46,712 nucleotides of DNA, taken from contig MU616696.1 in NCBI GenBank assembly GCA_025201705.1, forward strand, positions 1-46,712. Reading direction: 5' to 3'. Under the pieces are notes generated by a model. The model was not told the DNA's origin. It did no database searches and saw only the letters and a program-made list of their open reading frames with translations. A program made the position numbers and the translations under genes. This DNA is from Dissophora ornata. Lineage: Eukaryota > Mortierellomycota > Mortierellomycetes > Mortierellales > Mortierellaceae. Of the stretch, positions 11,037 through 22,440 are shown in pieces (position 1 is the stretch's first letter; every line of letters begins with the position of its first letter).

Positions 11037-11580
11037 TGCTGTAACGAACGATGAGAAATGAGAATGCAAAAATGAAAAAATGGGATTCGGGTTGAAAAAG
11101 GAGTTTCGTGATCAGATCTGTTTACCGTAGCGCAGTAAATGCGATATATCCGACTTCCGTCACAGCCACATTCGCGACAAAATACGTTCATTTGTGCGAG
11201 AGCACAATCCAAAAAAAAAAAAAACTATGGTTCTGGTACAACTCGAACATGTTGTAATCCTTTCAAAGGGTGGTGGCAGAGGACTGCTGAAGTTCCCACG
11301 TCGTCAGTGGAAAGTGATACGTGCGAGGGGTCGTGCGTTCCTGGATTCTTGCCAAGATCTTCTTGTGGGTGCGTGAGTCTGCCCCAATTGCTGCTTTCAT
11401 GCCCTTATTAGGCGGCATAATGGTCCATCATACAGGCGCGAGATTTGGCGAAGTAAATGATATCGCGCTTTTTTTTTTTTTTTCTGAATTTGCATGGCTT
11501 TTATTGTTTTATCGCCAAGGGTTGGCAAAAGCTCTGTCAAAAGAATATATCCGCCTGTGATGTTCCTTCCTCGCCGCTTC
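11037..11580. other. Region between the bL36m start and the Cys-rich gene stop
   Basis: About 540 bases; both flanking genes are on the minus strand, so this is bL36m promoter plus Cys-rich gene 3' region. It contains an A-run at about 11210-11224 and a T-run at about 11469-11483. No gene is supported. Confidence 0.5.
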
Positions 11581-12036
11581 TTAGCGCGGAGCAGGTCTAT
11601 CCCCCGCACCTGCCTCTGTCTCTGTCTCTGTCTCTGTCGGTACAACAACAGTATAACCAGGGTGTTCTGGAAAATCATCGCGGAGCCGTCGTCCCTGCTC
11701 GGCTTCGCTGCGAACCAGTTCTCGTCTATTGTTATTCCTGCAGCAGGTTGAATAAGCCGCTCTAGCGAATACCAGGAGCAGTAATATTCGCCAGATCATA
11801 TCAAACCAGAAGTACGAGTCCTCCCAACACCATGGCGTATATCTGTCGTCACGGATACAGGTACCACCGCCAGAGATAAACTGTTGGCATGCTCTATTCA
11901 ATGCAGTTCCACATCCCCCATACCCAACCGTGGAACAATGATATACTCCATCTTTTTGGAAGCAGTGTTGCAGCCCCATGCGAACCATATCTGCGCATTT
12001 GCTACTTGTCCAGGGCCAGCAATTATCATTGCCCAT
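11581..12036 (-). CDS. Small cysteine-rich single-pass membrane protein, unknown function
   Basis: 151 residues, single coding exon. The N-terminal about 72 residues contain eight cysteines at roughly even spacing (DNC, SKC, QHC, YHC, GGC, RAC, GTC, PWC), many Gly and Trp, and few Lys. This looks like a disulphide-stabilised extracytoplasmic domain. One hydrophobic segment follows (MIWRILLLLVFARAAY), then a CC pair that could be palmitoylated, an Arg-rich juxtamembrane stretch and a polar tail with a TETETETE run encoded by a TCTGTC repeat. There is no classical signal peptide, so an N-out type III topology is inferred. A 92-nt intron (12136-12045, GTAAGG donor, GATCAG acceptor) precedes the ATG, and a frame stop shortly upstream of that acceptor supports splicing there. 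No family is recognised. Confidence 0.65.
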   Translation of the reverse strand: MGNDNCWPWTSSKCADMVRMGLQHCFQKDGVYHCSTVGYGGCGTALNRACQQFISGGGTCIRDDRYTPWCWEDSYFWFDMIWRILLLLVFARAAYSTCCRNNNRRELVRSEAEQGRRLRDDFPEHPGYTVVVPTETETETEAGAGDRPAPR

Positions 12037-12286
12037 CGGAAGACCTGATCAAAAAGCAAAGCATTTTGTCACTTTCCAGCTTGGAGTAGATGGCCTTCTG
12101 TATCTGACTATTCATGCGTGACATGTCTATCCTTACGTGTAGTAGTGGTGGGAGATTCGAAGGGGGAGGAGGAGGAGACGGTATGAGGCAAAGCTAGAAC
12201 TGGAGGTTGTAATTCGAGTGATGCTGGACGTCTTTGTGTGTTGTGATAAAGAAGCAACCCGCGTACCCGAAAGCAAAAGGCGAGCG

Positions 12287-12295
12287 CCTTTTATA
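12287..12295 (-). promoter_or_regulatory. TATA box of the Cys-rich gene
   Basis: TATAAAAGG on the minus strand. There is no ATG between it and the donor of the 5'UTR intron at 12136, which fits a leader of about 120 bases, a 92-nt intron and a start codon at 12036. A strong TATA element in a fungus often marks a regulated or stress-responsive gene; that part is inference. Confidence 0.6.
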
Positions 12296-13778
12296 CGTCT
12301 GTGGGATGTGCCTCAAACGCCACTGAGCCATGATACTAGGCCAGGCCAGGGGTGGTCTTGGCATTGCAGTACAAACATGCAGCATGCAGCGGGAGAGGGA
12401 GGACACAAGAAGAAACTGTCTAGGTGGGTGGGCACATGACAGATCGCGTTCGATAGCAACAGCATGCAGGAGAGTGCTGTGTGGATGCGAGACATTGACA
12501 GGAAAAGTGTGGCGTACATAAGCACCATCCATGGACGCGTGTCAACGAAAAATGAGCCCTCCAAGACGCACGCGCAAGAGGGATCAGCACGCGCGCGCGA
12601 GAAGGAGGAAGCAACAGAGGTGCATGCGCGAGAGCGGATCGGGGAGGTGGCTTTGCAAGCAACCGTGCTCCTATTTACGTGTGTCCCTCACGCTCTCACA
12701 GGTGCCGAGAGGCCATCTTGCCTTTGTTCTCTCACTCGAGTCTTTTTTATACGTGGACATATTGTGGGACCCCTGATTCATCTCTCGCTTCTTTCCGTTT
12801 CACAACAATTATCGCTCTCAGCGCCGCCACGATCTCCAGACCAGATCTTGTGTTGTTCGGTAATGTTCTCACAGAGACATCGCTCGCACGTCGAGTCGAT
12901 AGAAGGTAAAAGCGATCCCTTCTCGCCTATTTCCGCTTGTCAAAACAACAACATCCGATCGATCATGGAGAATGTGAGCGCTTTTATTTGCTTTATTTAT
13001 TTTATTCTTGGCTCTTGAGTTGCAAGCGCGCCGTTGCAAAGAGTCGGACCGATTCGAATGAGAGCAGAGGAGGGGAGAGAGAGATAGAGATAGAGATACA
13101 AACATATACACGCAACAAGCAAGGACATTCATCTGATCAGACACAGATCCTGAGAGAGAGGGGCATCTCAATCCTTGATTTCATGTCGATTGACCTTAAA
13201 AAGTAAATGGACGAGCAATTTGGGGAAGGCCATTCAGGTGAGCAACTCTAAATGACCCCCAATGTGGTTGTTGATGGGATGGTGAAGAACTGGGCCATGT
13301 TCGGTCGAGGGATGGCGAGAACGAGATAGAAGGAAGGGACGGCAACGGACCGGAGGAGGTGAAGAGAGAGTGAGATAGAAAGTGAGAGGAGAGGAGTGAG
13401 AGTGAGAGTGAGAGAGTGAGGAGCAACGTCATGGAGTGGATATGCGCTCGTCATGTCATGTATGAACTGAACCTGCACAGAAACTTTGACATCCAACATC
13501 GTGGCACATCCGTTATTGAAAAACCCCTTATTGTTTCCGGCCAGCTACTGCACCTCGCACCTTGCGCTTTGTTTGTTGGGGAGAGAACCACCCACGGGCA
13601 CAGCATCCAAGCAGGCGCGCTTTTTTCTTTCTTTTATTCCCTCATTCTCATCCTCTCGTCCTCTCTCTCATTCGCAACCTCCCCTTTCCTTTGCTTACCC
13701 ATCATTCCTCATTCCTCTTTCCTCTCTGCCGCCCAACCAGACGGCAAGAAGCAGGCCTCGATCCACCAACGTCTTTCG
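12296..13778. other. Divergent intergenic region with simple GA/CT repeats
   Basis: About 1.5 kb between the Cys-rich gene (-) and the large ankyrin gene (+). It contains GA-rich microsatellite-like stretches at about 13070-13100 and 13365-13420 and a CT-rich leader at about 13619-13740 before the ankyrin start. Open frames here are low-complexity or lack starts and family features. No gene or RNA is supported. Confidence 0.5.
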
Positions 13779-16700
13779 ATGCCAAAGTCAAACGCAGAAC
13801 CCTCGCTCGTCAATCACTCTTCGTCCCCCACCTCGGTGACGCAGCTTCAGCAGCAACAACAACAACAACAACTTGCCTCATCCCCCTCCCGGTCATCGTC
13901 CGATACCTCAATGCCCCCTCATACCCATGTCGCAACAATGACCACCTCTTTGCCCACACAGTCCCCGGAGCCTGTGTCCAACAATCGCCAACAGGTGCTG
14001 CTGCAACCTCAACGTGGTCAAGCCAGTGGCTCCACTACACTTGAACACGGCGCTCCAGGAGCAGTGCTTGAAAACGGAATCCAACACCGGAGCATGCCTG
14101 CTGGCAAAGTCGACGGGTCACAGTTGAATGATCAGATGCAGCCATCCACCGCCAGGACCATCCCTTCGACTTTTATAACTCTTGTAGACACCCAAGATAT
14201 TGACTCGGACGATGATGATGACGGTCCCAAGGATGCACAAGACTCTGGCCCTGGCCGCAAGCGCACATTGACTACAGGGACAGTGCCCACAGCCGGCCCT
14301 TACCTGTCCATTGGCGCTGCGGGCCAAAGATCGCTCTCCACACCGAACCTGCACGGCGACAACAGTTTAATCATCTCACCTGCAAATAGCCCGCCTGGCT
14401 CTCCAGGCTTGCCTCCCATTGCCTCTGTCACAGGCGCTGCAGACGCGTCCTTACCCCCACCCCTGTCCTTGGATGGCGATGGGCCCAGCCCGTCCGAAAG
14501 TCCTGTGCTCACTCCCTCTCCAATGACTTCTCCAGAATCGTCACCACGCCTTGCGCCTCGAGCGTCGATAGCTTCTGTATCAGGGATGACCCCTGCAGGT
14601 GCTCGGATAGTGAATGGAGATCGCCCAGGCAGTCGAGCTGTCCCTTCTGCCAAAACAAAGGCACCCCCTGCGCCAGATAGCAGCAAAACTCTTAAATCAG
14701 CAAAGAACAAGGCTGTCAATCGCAACTCGGTCATGTCTCTCTTTGACACAGCCGGCACTTCAATGACGCTTCCAACCAACTTTGCAAGGAAAGGATCCTT
14801 GCCTCGGGATACAGTTAATGCAGGCAATCATCCCGGCTTGGCAGGACTGTTTGACACGCAACCACAGGATCTCACAAGTACACCTTTTAGCCTGACCCTG
14901 GCGGAGTTTAGGCTGAATGACCTATATCCAAAGAGACAACGCCGACTGTTGACTCTGCTACACCGAATGGACCATCGCCTGCGTAAGGAAGGTGTCGTGA
15001 AAAAGCTTACCAAGGAGCAACTCAAAGGAAAGCCAGGTAATGTCAATTTACACCACCACGTCTCTTGCTACGCCAGATTTCCTTTTTTTTTTTATTTTAT
15101 TTTTTATTTTTTTTCAATACTAATGTTCATCTCGTACTAGATAAGGAGCTGCTAAAGCCCGATCGCAAGTCTCTGAACAAAGACTATGCAAAGAAGAATG
15201 GCCAGGGCGGTTTCATGGCACAAAGGATCCCTGCTTTCCTCCGATCCAAAAAGCTCAAGAAAAGGACACGGCCAGGTAAGATTGCCGATGGGCTGTGCAT
15301 GATATGGCTTTTGTTCATCGCCTCTGAAACACAGATCTGACCGGGAATTTCCTTGACTGCAGTCATCCTTCATAATATCGAAATGGCAATCCGTGACAAG
15401 AAGCCAGAATTGGCACTGCAGTATATTAGTCTACTGCCGTCGAATGCTCTCAAGAAGAAGAAGAAAAAGTCCTACTCGGATCTAAATCATTGTATGCTTC
15501 TCGCAATGATTTTCAGGATGGAGCAAGTCGCTATCGAGCTTGTGGATCGAGGATTTCCTATCGACGTCAACTATCCCATTCTTGGAAAGGCGCGGGACGA
15601 GTATCGCACAAAGCCAGGAAAGACTGGCCCGTTCGAATACCCTAGCTACTTTATAGTGGCGGTTGGTCTTGGCATGTGTGATCTAGTCAGGGCTATGATC
15701 AAGGTAAATACTTTCCCAGACCGGCTAGATGGCTTGCAGGGTGCAATGCGTACTTCAACAAGGTACAAATATCTAGCAATTATCTAACAGATATCCACCA
15801 CTTATATTTGCGTACATTCTAGAACGCAAACTTGAATCAGGCTTGGTGTGGCCTCACACCTCTATTATTAGCCACAACGCTGAATGAATGTACGAATGCG
15901 ACATGCCCTCCACCAACTCTACCGCCTGCAAAATTGGCCAGCATGCTGTCCAGGGGAAATCAACTGCATTTAGATATAGCATCACAGACTCTCATTAGCC
16001 AACTGCCTTCCTCATTCAACAAATCAACCAGCACTCAATTCCACATCCCAGGGTATACGCCTACCAGTCCCAGCAGCATCGTTACAACCCTGCTCGAGTA
16101 CGGTGCAGATCCTAATCAAGGAATCACGTTACAACAATATCTCTGGGCCAACAAACTCAAGGGCATGGGAGTACTCTCTCGGCGGCGCAAGATTATTGAT
16201 CCAAAGGATGCGGCCGGAGATAACCCGATGGAGTTTTACATTGCCGCCAGGCGACACGAAAGTGGGCGGCAATGGCTCAGCCACGAGGAAATCAAAGCTC
16301 GAAAGGCAGCCAAGGCTGAGGCCGCCAAATCCAGCGACGGGAAGAAAAGGTTCTCGCCCGAGATGCATGAATTTTGGAAGGGCAAGTCGGTCTTGCCCGT
16401 CGAATTAGCTATCGCCTCTGGTAATCTGGACTGTGCCAGAACTATTCTCCAGCGATTGGGACCCAACTCTCTAGCCTCGTCTTCGTTCGGTCTTTTGCTC
16501 CAGAACGATGTCATGCTGACGTTGTCCCTTATCAAGTCCGGCACCCCAGTATCACAGCATGATTTACATGGATGTACACCTCTGCATCTGGCTGCACGTC
16601 GTGGCCACCTGGAGATGGTGATGGTCCTCCTTCAATTGGGAGGCGATGTCAACAGTCGCGGAGAAAGACAGTGGACGGCGCTTCACGAGTCAATTAGTCA

Positions 16701-17395
16701 GAATCATGGCAACATTTCATCCCTTTTGGTCGCCTGCGGGGCAGATTTGCTGGCCAAGAACGAAGCTGGTGAGACACCGGAAGATGTTGGGCGCCGACGT
16801 GGACTTGCGCCAGAGGTTTTGGCAGATCATTTGGGTAAGTGGGCGTAGCCAATTTCATTTCGGCGTCGGCTGTTTCATGTCATTTCTAAACATTGTTTTT
16901 TTTTATCGTTATTTTCGTTATTTTCGTTATTTCCAATTTATTAATAATACTACTGTAGATGTTGCCAAGGCAAAGAACTGCAGCGCGGGTCTTGTGCACT
17001 CGATTGGCAGTCATCTGCAAAACCAAGTATCTGCCGCCACAACAGTGTCACGCTCTGGGGCGTCTTCTAGAAGAGGCAGCCTTGAGCAATTGACATCCAA
17101 CACGTTGAAGGCGATGATAATGGGTAACTCGGAGCGGAATGCGAGTATGGATCACTCTCGACTCTCTCAGCATTACCCATCCTCGTTGTCCGAGATGAAT
17201 AGCGGGAGTGGCAACAGATCCCCGCTCACGATCTCTCAAGACTCGTTGCATCAGTTGGGTGCGGGCGGCAGCGTGAGCAACTCACCTGTGACACTGACCT
17301 CCAGTACATCGAGTCTGAATGGAAACCGAAGCAGCAGCAGCAGCAGCGACAAGAAGAAGAAAGTGCGGGGGTTTTTGAAGAAAATCTTTACTTAG
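13779..17395 (+). CDS. Large ankyrin-repeat protein with polybasic C-terminus
   Basis: Five exons: 13779-15036, 15141-15275, 15363-15703, 15823-16834 and 16959-17395; 1,060 residues. The frame is open further upstream, but the ATG at 13779 (MPKSNAEPS) is the first after the CT-rich leader. The N-terminal about 360 residues are disordered (poly-Gln, Ser/Pro/Thr-rich, an acidic DSDDDDD patch, RSLSTPNL motif). A conserved-looking helical basic segment follows (FRLNDLYPKRQRRLLTLL). Residues about 440-900 hold degenerate ankyrin repeats; the clearest are TPLHLAARRGHLEMVMVLLQ and WTALHESISQNHGNISSLL with GADLLAKNEAGETPEDVG. The Ser-rich C-terminus ends KKKKVRGFLKKIFT, a basic amphipathic tail that could bind membrane phospholipid. 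Role unknown; a protein-interaction scaffold is inferred. Confidence 0.85.
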
Positions 17396-17962
17396 AGCAA
17401 AACATCATATAACATTGCGCTAATATACAAAATACAAAATACGTATATACAAGTCAAGAGTCGTGTGTTGTCACTTGGTCCTTCGTTTTGGGGGGGGATG
17501 TGGCTCCTGTGGGCAGAGCAGAGACATCCTGGCGACGGTCGAATAGCCCTGCGCTGATGTTGCACAGCACATGCTGTCTTTTTTTTTACCAGGGACAGCG
17601 TCGGTGAATCATGGGAGCGCGTCGTCGACGACTGTTGGTTGCCGGGCTCTCGTGGGTCCATGCAGCTAAACAAAATAGTCTAATCTGTGCCTGAAAATAA
17701 AGAACCTCTTGCTTCGCGTGGCAGGGTCCTCTGTTCTCATCATCATCTGTCGCCTGTCATCATCATCTGTCGTCTGTCATCTGCATCTGCATCTGCATCT
17801 CCATCTTCTCCATCTCCATCTCCATCTCGTTTCCCCCGTCTTGTCTGCATCAATATAGTTAGCTTGGGGCGAACTCGTTTCATCCCGCACTCCTTCTTTC
17901 GTGTCCATACCCCCTCTACCTTGCCTTCACCTGAACACACCGTAAACTACGTCCCAACCGCC
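17396..17962. other. Promoter/leader of the P4-ATPase gene with CATCTG/CATCTC hexamer repeats
   Basis: About 570 bases between the ankyrin stop and the flippase start, both plus strand. At about 17779-17828 there is a tandem hexamer array, CATCTG units changing to CATCTC/CATCTT. It is open in the frame of the following gene but lies upstream of the chosen ATG, so I treat it as 5'UTR. A T-run lies at about 17580-17588. Confidence 0.5.
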
Positions 17963-20900
17963 ATGCGCAACCACTCCTCCAAGGAGTCTGGTCATTCCGA
18001 TATGAATATCCCTCTGACCTCCACCGAGGGTCAGTACAGTGGACTGGACACGAGCAACAACAATAGCAATGCCAGCCTTCACTCGCGCTACCCTCCAGAC
18101 TCGCCTGGTCATTCCAAGGACAACAAGATCCAGAAGCCGCCATCCTTCTTCAAATCTCTCCTTTCCAACCTCACCGGTCAATCCTCCTCCAACCAAGACG
18201 GCATTCGCATCATCTACCTCAACAACTCTGAGCGCAACAACCAGGTCAAGTACTTGCATAACCGTATCTCCACATCCAAATACAACACCTTTACCTTCCT
18301 CCCAAAGTTCTTATATGAGCAATTTTCCAAGTACGCCAACGTTTTTTTCCTCTTCACGGCATGCATCCAGGTACAGTACACACAGTTCGCGTTCGGATCC
18401 GCGTGCTTGTTGACAACGAATAATAGAACAAAGAGAAATTCTAAAACTCAGTCACTTGCATTCTTGGTATTAGCAAATTGATGGCGTATCCCCAACTTCT
18501 CGATACGCGACTGCAGTGCCGCTGGTGCTCGTCTTGTTCGCCACAGCCGTCAAAGAAGTCATGGAGGATTTTAAGCGGCATGCATCCGACAGTGAAACAA
18601 ACGCCAGCAAGTCCAAGGTGCTGCAAGGAAGCGCGTTCGTGCCTCGAGCATGGCACTCTATCAAAGTCGGCGATATTGTCCGTATCGAGGGAGGGGAACC
18701 GTTTCCTGCTGATCTGGTGCTGTTGAGTTCCTCGGAGCCTGAAGGAATGTGCTATATCGAGACCAGCAACTTGGATGGGTAAGTGTATTGTCGATGAAAT
18801 TGATTACCTGTTCCTAATCGGTACGACTCCAATCCGAAGGAAAAAGGCGCGGTTGCTTGTGTTCTAACCTTGTGCACTATCTCGACACCGATACATAGAG
18901 AGACCAACCTAAAAATCAAGCAGGCTCTCCCAGAGACCGCCCAACTTATCACTCCACTGGATGTGTCGCAGCTTGGTGGATGCATCCGATCAGAACAACC
19001 TAACAACAGCCTCTACACCTTTGAGGGAACACTGCTGATGAATGGTGTCCATGGCCAGCCGAAGGAGCTGCCTCTAGATCCCACACAAATCTTGCTAAGA
19101 GTAAGAACCTCACTAGTCGATTAAAGGCCGGTGTCATCCTCGGGGAATTCGTGAAATTAACTAACGCTCTCATACCATTTAGGGGGCACAACTTCGCAAC
19201 ACCAACTGGGTCTATGGGCTGGTCATCTTTACAGGACATGAATCCAAGTTGATGCAAAACGCCTCTGCAACTCCAATCAAACGCACCTCCGTGGAAAAAA
19301 TGACCAACATCCAAATTATTTTCCTGTTTGGCATTCTTCTTGCAATGTCTCTTGCCAGCGCTATTGGCAGCATGATTATCACCAACAAGAACCTTGCTCA
19401 ACTTTCATACATTGAAGCGAAACAGTCGTCATGGTCAGATTTTGGACTCAATATCCTCACGTTTCTGATTCTGTACAACAACTTGATCCCTATCAGTTTG
19501 ATGGTAACGATGGAGGTCGTCAAGTTTTGGCAGGCGCAGCTCATCAATTCGGACTTGGATATGTATTATGAAAAGACGGACACCCCAGCACTCGCACGCA
19601 CATCGTCTCTGGTGGAGGAGCTTGGACAGATCGAGTATATCTTCTCTGACAAGACGGGCACACTCACCTGTAACGAGATGGAATTCCGTCAGTGTTCAAT
19701 CGCAGGCTTGGCGTATGCAGATGTTGTTGAAGACGGGAAACAGGCACACATTGAGGATGGAGTTGAAGTGGGCGTCCATGACTTTAAACAGTTGGACAAC
19801 AACTTGCGCAGCCATCCGACTAGCAATGTCATTGACGAGTTTTTGACACTGCTGGCAGTTTGTCATACCGTCATTCCTGAGCGGCAGGAGAATGACCCTT
19901 CAGGTATATAAATGCTGGATAATAAGATAAATACCTTTAGATCCTTCCTGTCAATCATCACTAACTCCATACTACTACATTTGTGTTACTTTCAAACAGA
20001 GATCGTGTACCAGGCATCGTCACCTGACGAAGGGGCCCTTGTCTCTGGGGCTGCGCTAATGGGGTACAAATTCACCACTCGCAGACCGAGGTCAGTCAAC
20101 ATACTGGTCGGGCGCCGCGATATAGAGTACGAGATTCTCAATGTATGCGAATTCAACTCGACCCGTAAACGAATGTCGACCATTGTCCGAGGACCAGACA
20201 AGAAAATCAAGCTCTACTGCAAGGGTGCTGACACTGTTATCCTGGAGCGACTGGGATCTGAGAACGAGTTTGTGGATACGACCATGCAGCACTTGGAGGA
20301 ATATGCAACAGAAGGTCTCCGCACTTTGTGTGTGGCAATGAGGGAAATTCCCGAGAAGGAATATCAAAATTGGGTCCAGATCTATGACCGCGCTGCTACA
20401 ACCATTCAAAACCGATCTGAAGAGTTGGACAGAGCTGCAGAGTTGATTGAAAAGAACCTGTTCCTTTTGGGCGCAACTGCCATCGAAGATAAGCTTCAGG
20501 ACGGCGTTCCCGAGACCATCCATACATTGCAGCAGGCTGGAATCAAGGTTTGGGTCTTGACGGGGGATAGACAAGAGACCGCCATCAACATTGGATACAG
20601 CTGCAAGTTGATTCAAGAGGACATGTCCCTCATTGTCTGTAACGAGCAAACGCACTGGGAGACCAAGGAATTTTTAGAGAGCAAACTCAAGTCTATCAAA
20701 TCAACATACCAGCGCGGCGACGATATCGAGCCGTTAGCGCTCATCATCGACGGCAAGTCACTTGGCTTTGCTTTGGAGAAAGAAGTCGATAAGGTGTTTC
20801 TGGAGTTGGCAGTACTCTGCAAGGCTGTCATCTGCTGTCGCGTGTCACCCCTCCAAAAGGCGCTGGTCGTGAAGCTGGTCAAGCGCAATTTGAACGCCAT

Positions 20901-21981
20901 TCTGTTGGCCATCGGAGACGGCGCCAACGATGTGTCTATGATTCAAGCAGCCCACGTTGGTGTCGGAATTTCAGGACTGGAGGGACTCCAAGCTGCCAGG
21001 AGCGCAGACTTTGCCATTTCTCAATTCCGGTTCCTGAAAAAGTTGCTTTTGGTTCATGGCGCATGGAGCTATCAACGTCTCAGCAAATTGATCTTGTTCA
21101 GTTTCTACAAGAACATTTGCCTGTACACCACACAGTTTTGGTACGCTTTCTACAACGGCTTTTCTGGCCAGACGGTCTACGAGTCGTGGACTATCTCTCT
21201 TTACAATGTCGCCTTGACGGTGCTGCCGCCGCTTTCCCTCGGTATCTTTGATCAGTATGTCAGTGCTAGGATGCTGGATCGGTACCCGCAGATGTACATG
21301 CTTGGCCAAAAGAAAGAATTCGTAAGTGAACCCACCTGTTGCACTGTTGGTGTGGAAACTGTCCAGGTGTTCAATGTCTAACCATTCTCCACCCATGATA
21401 ATAGTTCAACGTCAGGACATTTTGGGGATGGGCATTGAACGCAATTTACCACTCGGTCATGATTTTTTTCGCGGTTGCTTTTATCTTCCAGAGCGACTTG
21501 ATTCTGATCAACGGCACCGTCGGCGGAGCATGGTTGATGAGCGTCACCCTCTACACCGCTGTTTTGACTACTGTTCTCTGGAAAGCGGCGTTGATAACAG
21601 AGTACGTGTCTCCACATCTAATGTCGCTACGTCTTCGTTATCATTATGCATACTAACCAAGGCGTTTGATCTCCTCTCTTTTCAGTCTGTGGAACAAGTA
21701 TGCGTATATCTCCATTCCAGGATCATTGCTTTTTTGGATGGGATTCTTCCCTTTGTTTGCTATTATTGGCGCCAAAGTGGGACTGACGCCCGATTACTAC
21801 GGCATAGTTGGCCCACTCTATGGCCAACCCGTTTTCTGGTTGACAATTGTTCTGCTGCCAATTTTCTGCAATCTTCGCGACTTTGCATTCAAATAGTATG
21901 TCACACTTTGCTTATATGCTTGCTTAATGTTTCATGAATTTCCGACACTATTATTCTTTGCGGTAACTAATGCGATATCCC

Positions 21982-22034
<53 letters not shown>

Positions 22035-22275
22035 TGCACACAATAGCATGAAGAGGTCATACTTCCCTAGGACGTATCACTATGTGCAAGAGATTCAGAA
22101 GCTGAACATTCCAGATTACCGGCCAAGGATGGAGCGTTTCCGCAAAGCGGTTCACAAGGTCCGCAACATCCAACGACTGCGTCGAAACCGTGGATTTGCG
22201 TTCTCGCAGAACGAATCCGGTACAGCTCGACTGGTTCGGGCTTATGATACCACGGCGCAGAAACCTCGTGGATGA
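17963..22275 (+). CDS. P4-type ATPase (aminophospholipid flippase), Drs2/ATP8A class
   Basis: Catalytic subunit of a lipid flippase that moves aminophospholipids to the cytosolic leaflet of Golgi, endosomal or plasma membranes, normally with a Cdc50 partner that is not in this window. Eight exons: 17963-18370, 18474-18778, 18899-19100, 19183-19903, 20000-21321, 21405-21601, 21686-21895 and 22047-22275; all close in frame, 1,197 residues. Seen: first membrane hairpin (YANVFFLFTACIQ), actuator motif DGET split by intron 2, PISL in membrane segment 4, phosphorylation site DKTGT with Asp at about 461, KGAD nucleotide-binding motif, TGDRQETAINIGYS and GDGANDVSMIQAAHVGVGISG hinge motifs, and the C-terminal membrane block. 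The disordered N-terminus is about 85 residues. The end (RLVRAYDTT) matches the Drs2 group. Intron 7 contains a 49-base T run. Confidence 0.95.
21985..22033. repeat. Poly(T) tract, 49 bases, inside flippase intron 7
   Basis: Uninterrupted T run between the donor at 21896 and the acceptor ending at 22046. It doubles as an extreme polypyrimidine tract, ending 13 bases before the AG. The exact length may be affected by sequencing or assembly. Confidence 0.85.
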
Positions 22276-22440
22276 ACATTGAAAAAAAAAATAAATGAAT
22301 TACCATGTTGCTTATTTCTTTATTTTAGACATTTTTTGCACATTAAAATGTGTTGACCCAAATTTTTTGCTACTTTGTTAATTCTTCAACAGTCGGGTGT
22401 TTTATTGTACAGCGCAAGACTTGAGATGTTTTTCGTCCGT

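Noticed and set aside
12464..13018. 184-codon plus-strand frame in the region before the large ankyrin gene
   Set aside because: No family features, no splice logic, and a composition like the surrounding simple-sequence DNA.
13416..13778. Upstream extension of the large ankyrin protein, including a hydrophobic stretch
   Set aside because: The hydrophobic run comes from CT-rich leader DNA; it lacks a good start and signal-peptide layout. The ATG at 13779 begins family-like disordered sequence.
17687..17962. Upstream in-frame extension of the flippase N-terminus through the hexamer repeat
   Set aside because: The frame is open, but it is a simple repeat followed by CT-rich leader. The ATG at 17963 starts a normal-length disordered N-terminus for this family.
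3136..22033. Poly(A)/poly(T) runs as tails of retrotransposed elements
   Set aside because: No reverse-transcriptase remnants, 3' element bodies or flanking target-site duplications were seen; several runs lie neatly between splice sites.
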